DNA of 64,000 nt from an uncultured Anaerotruncus sp. (GTDB lineage Bacteria; Bacillota; Clostridia; Oscillospirales; Acutalibacteraceae). The stretch is from positions 310,001 through 374,000 of the forward strand of contig UQDL01000001.1 of assembly GCA_900539775.1 (NCBI GenBank). The letters are read 5' to 3'. Below are positions 33,824 to 41,648 of this stretch, piece by piece; within the stretch, counting starts at the first letter, position 1; every line of letters begins with the position of its first letter. The position numbers were made by a program, and so were the translations under genes. The notes under the pieces were generated by a model. That model was given only the letters and a program-made list of their open reading frames with translations, was not told the origin of the DNA and did no database searches.

Positions 33824-34429
33824 ATGTTTAATTATGTTAAAAAATTGCAATATCCCATAAATATAAAGCACTGCGATCCTCAGGCCGCAAGCATGATAAT
33901 TTCTCAATACGGCGGCCCTAACGGAGAACTTGGAGCATCGCTCAGGTATCTTTCTCAAAGATATTCAATGCCGCTTCCGGAGCTTAAAGGCTTGCTCACC
34001 GATATAGGCACAGAGGAACTTGGCCACCTTGAAATGATTGGCACAATAGTGCATCAGCTCACAAAGAATTTAACGGAAAAGCAAATAGAGGAAAATCCCG
34101 GCTTTGCGGCATATTTCGTGGATCACACGGCAGGGGTTTATCCTGCGGCGGCAAGCGGCTTTCCTTGGAATGCGGCCTCAATTCAATCAACAGGCGATCC
34201 TATTGCGGATTTAAATGAAAATCTTGCAGCAGAGCAAAAGGCAAGAATCACTTATGATAATATTTTGCGCCTGGTGGATGATCCCGATGTTGTGCAGCCC
34301 ATTAAATTTTTAAGAGAGCGTGAAATTGTGCATTATCAGCGCTTCGGCGAGGCATTGCGCCTGCTGACCGATAAAATGAACAGCAAAAATTTTTATGCCT
34401 TTAATCCCGGGTTTGACGGAAAAAAATAA
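33824..34429 (+). CDS. cotJC: CotJC-like spore coat / manganese catalase family protein
   Basis: The 201-residue protein has a ferritin-like four-helix fold with manganese-catalase ligands in GTEELGHLEMIG (about residues 65-76), ENLAAEQKARITYDN (about 135-149) and REREIVHYQRFGEAL (about 168-182), giving the two Glu and two His of a di-metal site. Length and the start FNYVKKLQYPINIKHCDPQAA fit CotJC of Bacillus and Clostridia spore coats rather than the longer vegetative catalases. AAAGGAG precedes the ATG. It stands alone, without the usual cotJA and cotJB. It indicates that the organism sporulates, or descends from a spore-former. Confidence 0.9.
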   Translation: MFNYVKKLQYPINIKHCDPQAASMIISQYGGPNGELGASLRYLSQRYSMPLPELKGLLTDIGTEELGHLEMIGTIVHQLTKNLTEKQIEENPGFAAYFVDHTAGVYPAAASGFPWNAASIQSTGDPIADLNENLAAEQKARITYDNILRLVDDPDVVQPIKFLREREIVHYQRFGEALRLLTDKMNSKNFYAFNPGFDGKK

Positions 34430-34482
34430 TGCGCTCTCCGGCGGAGAGCCGCCGCTTTTTCTGCGGCGCTGCATTTCTTAAA

Positions 34483-34520
34483 CAGCAAAAGGAGCAGTTT
34501 GTGACTGCTCCTTTTTGTGT
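34483..34520. terminator. Bidirectional terminator between cotJC and tarJ
   Basis: Stem AAAAGGAGCAGT/ACTGCTCCTTTT (34487-34498 and 34504-34515) with A-run and T-run flanks, between convergent genes. Confidence 0.9.
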
Positions 34521-34532
34521 TGTGTTTTTATT

Positions 34533-35558
34533 TTATTCTTCCCATTTCATAATGGTTTTGCCGAATGCTTTTTTTGTGTCTTTTTCAAATGCGGCCTTTA
34601 TGTCTGCCACGGTGCGCACCGTGTTTACGGAGCTTATGAGGTTGCCCAGATAATCAATGATTTCCGGGTGCGTTTCATACATTTTAACGGTTTTTTCAAA
34701 ATCCGAAACACCGCTGCGTGACGAGCCGAAAAGGCGAAGCCCTTTTTCAAGAACCATGCGTGTGTTTATCTGCACGGGATATTCGGAAACCCCAAGCAGC
34801 GAGATTGTGCCCTCCGGCTTGATAAAATCAATAATTTGCTCTATTGCCACGGGGCTGCCGTTTCCGCCAACGCATTCAAAAGCATGGTCAACGGTTAATC
34901 CGCCCGGAATTGCATTTACCGCATAGGTTGCATCGGCAAAAGTGAAATCCGCAAGCTTGCCGTATGTTTTTCCGAAAACGAAAATTTGCGATTGCGGAAA
35001 AGTCTTTTTGAGAAAAAGAGCGGTTATATAGCCCAAATTACCGTCGCCCCAAACGCCGATGCGCTCACGGCGGCCGTGTGCAATCCCGTTAAAGCGGGTT
35101 ATGGCGTGCACGGAAACGGAAACAATTTCCGTAAACGCAGCCACATTCAAATTTATTCCTTGCGGCAGCGGCACAAGCCTTTTTGGTGAAATTTCAACAT
35201 ATTCCTGCAAAAATCCATCCATTGAAGAGCCGCAGAATTTAGATGTTTTTAAATAATTTTCGGCGATATAATCATCTTTTTCGCATGGCGCATTAGGCAC
35301 CATAACAACTCTGTCGCCGCTTTTAAAGGTGCCGGTGGGGTCAAAAACAACCTTGCCTATGCCCTCGTGAATAAGAGCCATCGGCAGCTTTTGCGCCAAA
35401 ACCTTTGGGTCTCTTGTGCCAAGGTAATAGCGCATATCGGCATTGCAAATTGAAAGGTGAGTGGGGCGAACTATTGCATTTTGCCCAAACAGCTCAATGT
35501 CTTCAAAAGCAATTTCAAAGCGCCTCGGCTCGGCAAGGCGGTAAACGGTGTTTATCAT
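34533..35558 (-). CDS. tarJ: TarJ-like ribulose-5-phosphate reductase
   Basis: The 341-residue zinc-type medium-chain dehydrogenase would reduce ribulose 5-phosphate to ribitol 5-phosphate with NADPH. It begins with the TarJ-like MINTVYRLAEPRRFEI, carries SICNADMRYYLG (zinc Cys region), LIHEGIGKV (zinc His-Glu), and a Rossmann motif GVWGDGNLGY (about residue 167). The coupling to a TarI-type cytidylyltransferase (ATGA start-stop overlap) is what identifies the substrate; by itself it could be another alcohol dehydrogenase. Last gene of a three-gene minus-strand set. Confidence 0.88.
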   Translation of the reverse strand: MINTVYRLAEPRRFEIAFEDIELFGQNAIVRPTHLSICNADMRYYLGTRDPKVLAQKLPMALIHEGIGKVVFDPTGTFKSGDRVVMVPNAPCEKDDYIAENYLKTSKFCGSSMDGFLQEYVEISPKRLVPLPQGINLNVAAFTEIVSVSVHAITRFNGIAHGRRERIGVWGDGNLGYITALFLKKTFPQSQIFVFGKTYGKLADFTFADATYAVNAIPGGLTVDHAFECVGGNGSPVAIEQIIDFIKPEGTISLLGVSEYPVQINTRMVLEKGLRLFGSSRSGVSDFEKTVKMYETHPEIIDYLGNLISSVNTVRTVADIKAAFEKDTKKAFGKTIMKWEE

Positions 35559-36262
35559 TCTTCATCCTCCAGCAGGGAACGGGCAACCCGCAAATCATAC
35601 GGGTATGTGATTTTAATATTAAATGTTTCGCCCTCAACAAGCGCCACCTTTTCGCCCTTTAGCACAAAGATTTTTGCGGCGTCCGTTAAAATGTCTTTTT
35701 CCTCGGCTGAAAGTTCGCCGTAAAGCTGTTTCAGCTTTGCTGCCTTAAAGGATTGCGGAGTTTGCCCTTGATACATGTGGCTTCTGTTTGGAATTGCGCT
35801 TATTGTTTTTTCGTTTTTTGATTCAACAATTGTGTCTGTTGCTTTAATCACTGTGTCGCATGCGTCATATTCACGGCAGGCGGCAATGTTTTCCTCAATG
35901 ATTCTGTGCGTAACAAACGGGCGCACGGAATCGTGGGTAACTATGATTGTGTTTTCATCCAGGCCGAAATTTTGCTCAATGTAATCAACCGCATTCATAA
36001 TGGTTTCGTTTCTTGTGGTGCCGCCCTCAATAACGCAAACCTTGTTTTGTGCGGGTGCAATGTGCTTTCTGATAAGATCCTTGGTGTGCTCCACCCATTG
36101 CGAAGGGCAAAGCACTATAACCTTTTCAAAATCCGGGTAGGTGAAGAATTTTTCAATTGTGTATATTATAACCGGCTTGCCTTTTAGCGTTAAATATTGC
36201 TTGGGCTTGTCGCCGCCCATACGAGAGCCTATTCCGCCGGCAAGAACTATTCCGTAAACCAT
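35555..36262 (-). CDS. tarI: TarI/IspD-family cytidylyltransferase, probably D-ribitol-5-phosphate cytidylyltransferase
   Basis: The 235-residue protein has the family N-terminus VYGIVLAGGIGSRMGGDKPKQYL (CTP-binding), VTHDSVRPFVT, and TPQSF with NIKITYPYDL at the C-terminus. IspD and TarI share this fold. The overlapping tarJ gene argues for ribitol-5-phosphate and CDP-ribitol as the product, used for wall teichoic acid or other surface glycans. IspD cannot be ruled out by motif alone. AAGGAGATATAT precedes the ATG. Confidence 0.88.
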   Translation of the reverse strand: MVYGIVLAGGIGSRMGGDKPKQYLTLKGKPVIIYTIEKFFTYPDFEKVIVLCPSQWVEHTKDLIRKHIAPAQNKVCVIEGGTTRNETIMNAVDYIEQNFGLDENTIIVTHDSVRPFVTHRIIEENIAACREYDACDTVIKATDTIVESKNEKTISAIPNRSHMYQGQTPQSFKAAKLKQLYGELSAEEKDILTDAAKIFVLKGEKVALVEGETFNIKITYPYDLRVARSLLEDEE

Positions 36263-36313
36263 ATATATCTCCTTTCGGCAATCCGCCGCTTTATGTGATT
36301 TAATATCTATATA

Positions 36314-37444
36314 TTATCTTAAAGCGCAAAACATTTCAAGGATATTTTGCTTTGAAAGCGGAATGGGGTTGCGCTCCATAAGCATGCTCATGCTTTTTTC
36401 CGTAAGCTCGGCGATTTGTTCATAGCTTGTGCAGCCTATTTCGCTCAGTCGGCTTCGCATTCCCATTCTCTTTTTCATTGCGGAAATTTCGTTTGCCATT
36501 TCCTCCGGGCTCTCAAATCCGCATTCGTGCGCAAGTGCGGCTATTCTGCCGTTTGCATCTGCATTTTTCGCATTGAATTTGATAAAGTAATCAAGCGTGA
36601 AGGCGCAAGCCTCGCCGTGCGGCATTCCGTAAATATTTGTAAGCGGAAAAGAGCAGGCATGGCTGCCCGTTGTGCGCGGGTGTGAAAAAGCAACTCCCGC
36701 CGTTATGCTTGCCTGTGCCATTTTTTCTCTTGCTTCCTTATTGCTCGGCTCGTTGAAAGCCTTTTCAAGATATTTAAAAACAAGCTTTGCCGCATAAACG
36801 GAGCACGCAGAGCAAAGCGGCTGATTCAAGGTGCTCCAGTAGCTTTCTATTGCATGGCTCAGCACATCAAGCCCTGTTGATGCCGTAACGGCAGGGGGCA
36901 CCGAAAGAGTAAGCTCCGGGTCTATTATTGCAATTTTGGGATACATTGCCGGGTCGTTCATGGGTGCTTTAAGCCCCTTTGCCGTGTCCGTAAGCACAGA
37001 AATGTTTGTAACCTCGCTTGCCGTTCCGCTTGTGGTGGGAAATGCAAGCATCGGAATTGCCTCGGCAGCATCAATTCGCCTGCCACCCGTGTGATATTCG
37101 GCAATTTTGCCGTTGCCGTTAACCGTTGCGGCGGCAGCCTTGCAGCAATCCATCGGTGAGCCTCCGCCCAGCGCCACGGCAAAATCTGCATTGCAGCTGC
37201 GCATAAGCGCCGTGCAGGCATCAACATTATCAGTTGTTGGATTTGGGCGAATATCCGTGAAAATTTCTTTTATTCTGCCGCCGGAGTTTTTAACAAATTC
37301 ATCGGAAACGCCTTGCTTTGCAACACTTGCAGAGCAAACAAGCACGCCCCTTGTGCCGCCGATTTCATCAATGTATTTGCCGATTTCGTTGCGCTTTCCG
37401 CTGCCGAAAACTATTTTAACGGGCAAATTGAATTCCCATTGCAT
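36314..37444 (-). CDS. Iron-containing (group III) alcohol dehydrogenase
   Basis: The 376-residue protein has the family motifs VALGGGSPMDCCKAAA (nucleotide binding, about residue 91), PTTSGTASEVT (about 136), STGLDVLSHAIESYW (metal Asp and His, about 191-205) and GMPHGEACAFTLDYF (metal His). It oxidises or reduces a short aldehyde/alcohol or polyol with NAD(P). GGAG precedes the ATG. It ends 51 bases before tarI and is probably in the same operon, so the substrate may be linked to surface-polymer precursors; that is inference. The substrate cannot be read from the sequence. Confidence 0.88.
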   Translation of the reverse strand: MQWEFNLPVKIVFGSGKRNEIGKYIDEIGGTRGVLVCSASVAKQGVSDEFVKNSGGRIKEIFTDIRPNPTTDNVDACTALMRSCNADFAVALGGGSPMDCCKAAAATVNGNGKIAEYHTGGRRIDAAEAIPMLAFPTTSGTASEVTNISVLTDTAKGLKAPMNDPAMYPKIAIIDPELTLSVPPAVTASTGLDVLSHAIESYWSTLNQPLCSACSVYAAKLVFKYLEKAFNEPSNKEAREKMAQASITAGVAFSHPRTTGSHACSFPLTNIYGMPHGEACAFTLDYFIKFNAKNADANGRIAALAHECGFESPEEMANEISAMKKRMGMRSRLSEIGCTSYEQIAELTEKSMSMLMERNPIPLSKQNILEMFCALR

Positions 37445-37853
37445 ATAATCAACTCCAAAATGATTGATAAAGATATTTTATCACTATTGCGCCCGCCGTT
37501 CAAGCATATATTGCCTGCCGGTGAAAGCATATTGAAAATCGGGGCAAAAATAAATCTGCCGACACTTGCGTATCGGCAGATTCTTTTAACGGTGCGGCGG
37601 CGCATCCTAATTATTCCCTGCTTCAAACCGAAGAAAATGCTTTTTGCAATTTGCAAATAATTATGAATTTGGGGCATTGGGCAATGGTTTCAAAGGAAAA
37701 ATCACCGGCAATTCATTTTGTTATCCGCCATCCTAAGTTGCGCGGCGCAATAGAAAAATTTTCTCCGCCGATTGTTGAAAAATAAAGAAAAAGCCGCTCA
37801 GAGATTCAAAAGGCCCTGAGCGGCTTTAGTTTTGTTAAATTTTAATTTTCGGC
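37445..37853. other. Gap with terminator-like hairpins and short unassigned frames
   Basis: It contains a hairpin AATCTGCCGA/TCGGCAGATT (37553-37582) with T-rich flanks on both strands and the terminator of the next gene at 37790-37827. Two short plus-strand frames are open: one from ATG 37461 for about 66 codons, which runs through the hairpin, and one overlapping it that ends near 37785. Neither has a clear ribosome binding site or recognised product. They may be remnants. Confidence 0.4.
37786..37830 (-). terminator. Terminator of the substrate-binding lipoprotein gene
   Basis: Stem AAAGCCGCTCAG/CTGAGCGGCTTT (37790-37801 and 37816-37827), then TTCTTTATT on the minus strand. Confidence 0.88.
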
Positions 37854-38720
37854 TTATTTTTGCTCCGGTTTAAAATTAAAAACGCAGGTTTCGCTGTTGC
37901 CGAAATACTTTTCCGCAAGCGGGGTGAGTGTGTCGCCATCGCCGTAATCGGGGGATTTCATTTCGTAAACCGCTTCGTTAAAGCCTGCCGAATAATCGTT
38001 GTTTTTTGCAAAGGCAAAGCCGTATTCAATCCTGTCCAGCTCGCCGGGAATGATTTTAAACTCTGCATAATCGGGATATGCATAAAGGCTGAAATCATCA
38101 ATTATAACCGCATTTACGCTGCCGTTTTTTAGCGCTTCAAAAGCATCCTGTGCAGATGCGTAACTCTCTGCAAGGGCAAGTGAATTTTTCAAAGATGAAT
38201 TGTTGTTGAGCGCAGTGCTTGCCGTGTCTGAAACAACGGCTGCCTTTGCGCCTTCAAGGTCTTTGTAAGAGGCAATTTGGCTGTCTGCCGAAACCGCCGT
38301 AATTATGCGGTTTTCAATAATGTTTGCGCTCCAATTGTAATCCTCGTTTGCGGTGCCTGTGTTCTTTTGCATTGCGCCTATGAAAATCATTGCGGTGTAT
38401 GTTTTTCCGTTTTCATCCGTGTAAGCGGCATCCTCGCCAAGCTTGTGATCCTGTGGCACCTGCACGAATTCATAATTTTTGTAGTCGCCCTTAAAGGAAT
38501 CAAAGGCGTTTTTGAAAAGCTCAACATCAAAGCCGGTAAGCTCGCCGTTTTCGTCCTTATAAAGAAACGGAGCCTGCTCTGCCGTGTATGCCACAAGCAT
38601 AGTGCTTGATGTAATTTCGTCTGCCTCTTCGTTTTTGCCTGAATTGCTGCATCCTGCAAAAAGCGAGCCTATAAGCAAAACGCAAAGCAGTGTGCAGATT
38701 GTTTTTTTTATCATTTTCAA
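37854..38720 (-). CDS. Amino-acid-type ABC transporter substrate-binding lipoprotein (SBP family 3)
   Basis: The protein of about 288 residues has a lipoprotein signal (LLIGSLFAGCSN, lipobox Leu-Phe-Ala-Gly-Cys) and a family 3 solute-binding fold: MLVAYTAEQAPFLYKDENGELTGFDVEL, a mid-part SYKDLEGAKAAVVSDTAS and EALKNGSVNAVIIDDF. The family delivers polar amino acids or opines to ABC permeases, but no permease or ATPase gene is adjacent. The start is uncertain: GGAGGA is seven bases before a TTG at 38720; an ATG follows at 38714, and an ATG at 38735 overlaps the binding site. Confidence 0.85.
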   Translation of the reverse strand: MKMIKKTICTLLCVLLIGSLFAGCSNSGKNEEADEITSSTMLVAYTAEQAPFLYKDENGELTGFDVELFKNAFDSFKGDYKNYEFVQVPQDHKLGEDAAYTDENGKTYTAMIFIGAMQKNTGTANEDYNWSANIIENRIITAVSADSQIASYKDLEGAKAAVVSDTASTALNNNSSLKNSLALAESYASAQDAFEALKNGSVNAVIIDDFSLYAYPDYAEFKIIPGELDRIEYGFAFAKNNDYSAGFNEAVYEMKSPDYGDGDTLTPLAEKYFGNSETCVFNFKPEQK

Positions 38721-38759
38721 GGTGAAATCCTCCATTCGGGCTTTCTTTATTATATTGTA

Positions 38760-38788
38760 ATTTTAAATCATAATTCGCCTAAAGTCAA
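38760..38788 (-). promoter_or_regulatory. Promoter of the substrate-binding lipoprotein gene
   Basis: Minus-strand TTGACT (38783-38788), 17-base spacer, TAAAAT (38760-38765). Confidence 0.65.
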
Positions 38789-38862
38789 TATAAACGATGT
38801 GCGTAATCAATGTTTAATAATGCACGGCGCTTTTAATTTGCGCTTGCGGCGATTGCTTTTTC

Positions 38863-39105
38863 TTATTCCTCGGCAAACAGTTCGCCGATTTCCACCTTCA
38901 GCACCTTGGCAATGGCGCGAAGCTCAATATCCGTAACTGTTCGTGATTGATCCTCGATTCTGGAAACGGAACCTCTGCAAACATAAACGCCTTGCAGTTC
39001 CAGCAAATTTGAAAGCCGCTGTTGGCTCATTTTTTGCAATTTTCTGTGCTTTTTTATTTGTGCGCCGGTGCAATTTGTTTTGTCGCCGTCTATTATGCGT
39101 GCCAT
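38863..39105 (-). CDS. Small XRE-family (Cro/CI-type) regulator
   Basis: The 80-residue protein is almost only a helix-turn-helix domain: IKKHRKLQKMSQQRLSNLLEL (parts of helices 1-2), VYVCRGSVSRIEDQSRTVTDIELRAIAKVLKVEIGELF. The family binds palindromic operators as a dimer. AGGAGAACAACA precedes ATG 39105; an upstream ATG at 39144 would place the start in the operator. The operators at 39130-39150 and 39180-39198 flank the divergent promoter of the SPFH gene, so this protein probably represses itself and that operon. Confidence 0.9.
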   Translation of the reverse strand: MARIIDGDKTNCTGAQIKKHRKLQKMSQQRLSNLLELQGVYVCRGSVSRIEDQSRTVTDIELRAIAKVLKVEIGELFAEE

Positions 39106-39129
39106 TGTTGTTCTCCTGTTCTTTGATAA

Positions 39130-39150
39130 ATTGTCTTGACACAAGACAAT
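39130..39150. promoter_or_regulatory. Palindromic operator 1 of the XRE regulator
   Basis: ATTGTCTTGACACAAGACAAT is a perfect palindrome with arms ATTGTCTTG. It overlaps the -35 of the plus-strand promoter and lies just upstream of the regulator gene, so one site can control both directions. Confidence 0.8.
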
Positions 39151-39164
39151 TTATATTGTAAAAT
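39136..39164 (+). promoter_or_regulatory. Promoter of the SPFH/zinc-ribbon operon
   Basis: TTGACA (39136-39141), 17-base spacer, TAAAAT (39159-39164), embedded between the two operators. Confidence 0.75.
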
Positions 39165-39179
39165 GACTTTGGATTATTA

Positions 39180-39198
39180 TTGTCCTGTCATAAGACAA
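39180..39198. promoter_or_regulatory. Palindromic operator 2 of the XRE regulator
   Basis: TTGTCCTGTCATAAGACAA is a near-palindrome sharing TTGTC/AAGACAA arms with operator 1. Centre-to-centre distance is 49 bases, close to five helical turns, so the two dimers could lie on the same face. Confidence 0.75.
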
Positions 39199-39296
39199 TG
39201 TTGAAATTTAAGCGGCCGAAATTATGCACGGCACGCATGATTTTGCTTGCCGCAGGATTAAAGCAATCAAAATCGCGTTCGTCTGGAGGAATGATT

Positions 39297-40259
39297 ATGT
39301 CGGAAGGCTTTTGGGGCAGTCAGTTTATAGATGTTATCGAATATGTTGATGAAAGCAATAAAATGCTTGTGAGCAAGTTTGAACGCCGAGGCGATGAAAT
39401 TAAGCAGGGTGCAAAGCTTATCGTTCGCAACGGGCAGTGCGCCGTTTTTGTTTTTCAGGGCCGCATTGCGGATATCTTTGCGCCCGGTTCATATAAGCTG
39501 AATACGGGTAATCTGCCTGTTCTTTCAAGCTTGGCGGCACTGCCTTATAAATTCAATTCGCCTATTAAATCGGATGTGTATTTTGTTAATACCACTCAGT
39601 TTATAAATAACCGATGGGGCACGAAAAATCCAATCCTTATGCGCGATCCCGATTTTAATGTTGTGCGCGTAACGGCGTTCGGCACCCATGCTTTTCAAAT
39701 AACGGATGTTAATCGCTTTATGACTCAGGTGTTCGGCGCGCGAAAGCTGAATATGACCTATGATATTTTGTCTTTTTTAAACAGCTTCGTTTCCGAATCC
39801 GTTTCCGCCGCAATTGCCCAAAGCAAATTGCCCGTGCTGGATTTGGCAACTTCTTATCGTGAGTTTTCAAAAACCGTTTTGGATTATGCAAATCAAAAGG
39901 CGGCAAATCTGGGCTTTCGCTTCAACGATTTGGCAATAGAAAATATTTCTTTGCCGCAGGAAGTGGAAAAGCTGATAGACGAGCAATCCGGCGTGGGAAT
40001 CGCCTCTAAAAATATGGATCGCTTTGTGCAATATCAAACGGCGCGCGCCATGCGCGAGGCATCTAATAAGGACGGCGGTTTGGCGGCTTTGGGCGCAAGC
40101 TTTGCATTCGGCAGGCAAATGGCGGATACCGTCGGCCAAGCCTCTGTAAAGGAAGAAAATAAAGTTGAAAAACTGCGCGAATATAAAAAGCTGCTTGATG
40201 AAGGTGTCATCAGCGAAGTGGAATTTACGGAAATAAAGAAAAAATTACTCGATTTATAA
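39297..40259 (+). CDS. SPFH/YdjI-type membrane-scaffold protein with C-terminal SHOCT-like motif
   Basis: The 320-residue protein resembles Bacillus YdjI and the widespread proteins annotated as virion-core-like. It begins GFWGSQFIDVIEYVDESNKMLVSKFERRGDEIKQGAKLIV, has the SPFH-like core RNGQCAVFVFQGRIADIFAPGSYKL, and a C-terminal EKLREYKKLLDEGVISEVEFTEIKKKLL, the SHOCT oligomerisation-type helix pair. YdjI works with PspA at stressed membranes in Bacillus; here the neighbour is a zinc-ribbon membrane protein, as in the ydjGHI set. GGAGGA lies six bases before ATG 39297; the frame extends upstream without a site. It is under the XRE operators. Confidence 0.88.
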   Translation: MSEGFWGSQFIDVIEYVDESNKMLVSKFERRGDEIKQGAKLIVRNGQCAVFVFQGRIADIFAPGSYKLNTGNLPVLSSLAALPYKFNSPIKSDVYFVNTTQFINNRWGTKNPILMRDPDFNVVRVTAFGTHAFQITDVNRFMTQVFGARKLNMTYDILSFLNSFVSESVSAAIAQSKLPVLDLATSYREFSKTVLDYANQKAANLGFRFNDLAIENISLPQEVEKLIDEQSGVGIASKNMDRFVQYQTARAMREASNKDGGLAALGASFAFGRQMADTVGQASVKEENKVEKLREYKKLLDEGVISEVEFTEIKKKLLDL

Positions 40260-40273
40260 AGGAGCGATAAATA

Positions 40274-41077
40274 ATGAAATGTGATTCTTGCGGCGCACCG
40301 GTTGAAAACGGAAAATGCACCTATTGCGGCAAGGAATTTGCTCAGCCTCAAAGCAGTCTGAAAACACCTCCCGCGCAGCCGAACGGCGGGTCTTATTATC
40401 GGCAGACGCCGAATTTCGGGCAAGGCGGTTATGTGCCTCGGCCGCCCGTGCAGCAGGCACCGCCGAAGAAAAAGCAAAGCTTTTGGTCAAAAACGGGCAC
40501 GGTCGTTTTTATGCTTATATTCTTCCCGCTTATCGGCGTTTGCCTTATGTGGGGATATAAAAAATTTAATTTGGCGGCAAGAATCGTAGTCAGTGCCGTT
40601 ATCGTGTTTGTGCACATCGGAATTTTTGCGGGCGGCAGTGCGGCGTCTTCCTCCGAAGCGGAAAATGCCGCTTCTTCCTCTGTGTCAAGTTCTGTTTCGG
40701 CGGAGGAACAAGAAAAATCGCAGGGTCAAATAGGCAATTATATATGCACGGTTAAATCCGCCGAAAAGTGCAAAGATTGGAACGGTGAAAACGCCGTAAA
40801 AATCACCTATTCCTTTACGAATAATTCATCGGATGCCGAAAGCTTTGATTTGGCGCTTCAGGACGAAGCTTATCAAAACGGAGTGGAGCTTGAAAGCACC
40901 TTTACCGAAGACGATTTGGATGATATGGGGCTTGAAGCCAAGGTTAAGCCCGACTCAAGTAACGAGGTTTCAAAGGTGTATGCCCTGCGCGATGATTCCA
41001 CAGATGTGGAAATCGAAATCAGTGAGTTTGCCTCCTTCGGCTCGGATAAGTTGAATTATACGGTTGAATTGGATTAA
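40274..41077 (+). CDS. Zinc-ribbon membrane protein with DUF5067-like outer domain
   Basis: The 267-residue protein starts with a zinc ribbon MKCDSCGAPVENGKCTYCGKEF (CxxC...CxxC), then a Pro/Gln-rich stretch, two hydrophobic segments (about 75-95 and 100-122), a Ser/Glu-rich linker, and an outer domain with NAVKITYSFTNNSSDAESF and YQNGVELEST, the pattern of DUF5067-type immunoglobulin-like domains. The linkage to the SPFH gene (14-base gap, GGAGCGATAAATA site) suggests that the two form one membrane-stress or signalling module, comparable with YdjG/YdjH plus YdjI. Function is inferred from context only. Confidence 0.85.
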   Translation: MKCDSCGAPVENGKCTYCGKEFAQPQSSLKTPPAQPNGGSYYRQTPNFGQGGYVPRPPVQQAPPKKKQSFWSKTGTVVFMLIFFPLIGVCLMWGYKKFNLAARIVVSAVIVFVHIGIFAGGSAASSSEAENAASSSVSSSVSAEEQEKSQGQIGNYICTVKSAEKCKDWNGENAVKITYSFTNNSSDAESFDLALQDEAYQNGVELESTFTEDDLDDMGLEAKVKPDSSNEVSKVYALRDDSTDVEIEISEFASFGSDKLNYTVELD

Positions 41078-41100
41078 GCGGGAAAAATACAGCTTGAAAT

Positions 41101-41132
41101 AAAAAAGGAACGGCTCAGCCGTTCCTTTTTTG
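41101..41132 (+). terminator. Terminator of the SPFH/zinc-ribbon operon
   Basis: Stem AAGGAACGGCT/AGCCGTTCCTT followed by T-run, 25 bases after the stop. The arms repeat the terminators at 15550 and 16088. Confidence 0.9.
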
Positions 41133-41570
41133 TGTTAATGTGTAGCAGACTAAAAAAATTAAGCCTTCTCCCGCGTCGAAACAAACTCCGTGCCGATGCA
41201 ATTTGCTTTGCAAATCACAAAAAGCACTGCGATTGTTTCTCATTTCCCCAAAATGCTAAAGCATTTCGGGGACCCCTCTATTCAGCCTGAATGGCGCTAT
41301 TGTATAAAATAAAACGCCTTCGTCCTCGGAGGGGTGAATGCGAGGAACGAGCAGACGGATGAAGGGGAGTTTCAGCAACGCTCTTGTATATAATAGTGCA
41401 GTTTAAATATAGCCCCTCATCAGTCAGCTGCGCTGACTGATTCTTTATGGAGTATACCTCAATCCTCGAAAGCTTTTTCCTTTAACAATATCCTTTGTGC
41501 GGCGCAAAGGCAATGCACAAATTCAAAGAAAAATTTGTAAAAACGGCTTGGCAAAGCCGTTTCTGCCTTG
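41133..41570. repeat. Intergenic palindromic-repeat region
   Basis: About 440 bases without a supported gene contain several palindromes: CCCCAAAATGCT/AGCATTTCGGGG (41247-41272), CAGTCAGC-TGC-GCTGACTG (41421-41439), AAACGGCTT/AAGCCGTTT-like stem (41541-41562). There is also a stretch near 41320-41380 (CGTCCTCGGAGGGGTGAATG, then GCGAGGAACGAGCAGACGGA) typical of dispersed intergenic repeats in gut Clostridia. I recognise the style but cannot confirm copies, since none occurs elsewhere in this window. Confidence 0.45.
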
Positions 41571-41578
41571 TTTTATGA

Positions 41579-41607
41579 TTGACAAATTAAATTTTTGGTA
41601 TTAAAAT
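41579..41607 (+). promoter_or_regulatory. ilvA-ridA promoter
   Basis: TTGACA (41579-41584), 17-base spacer, TAAAAT (41602-41607), about 40 bases before the ilvA ATG. Confidence 0.75.
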
Positions 41608-41648
41608 GTTTTAATATATTATTGAAAAGAAAAGGCTGTGTTTTATAT

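Noticed and set aside
41133..41570. Insertion sequence or transposase remnant
   Set aside because: No transposase-like frame and no terminal inverted repeats with target duplications were seen; only palindromes.
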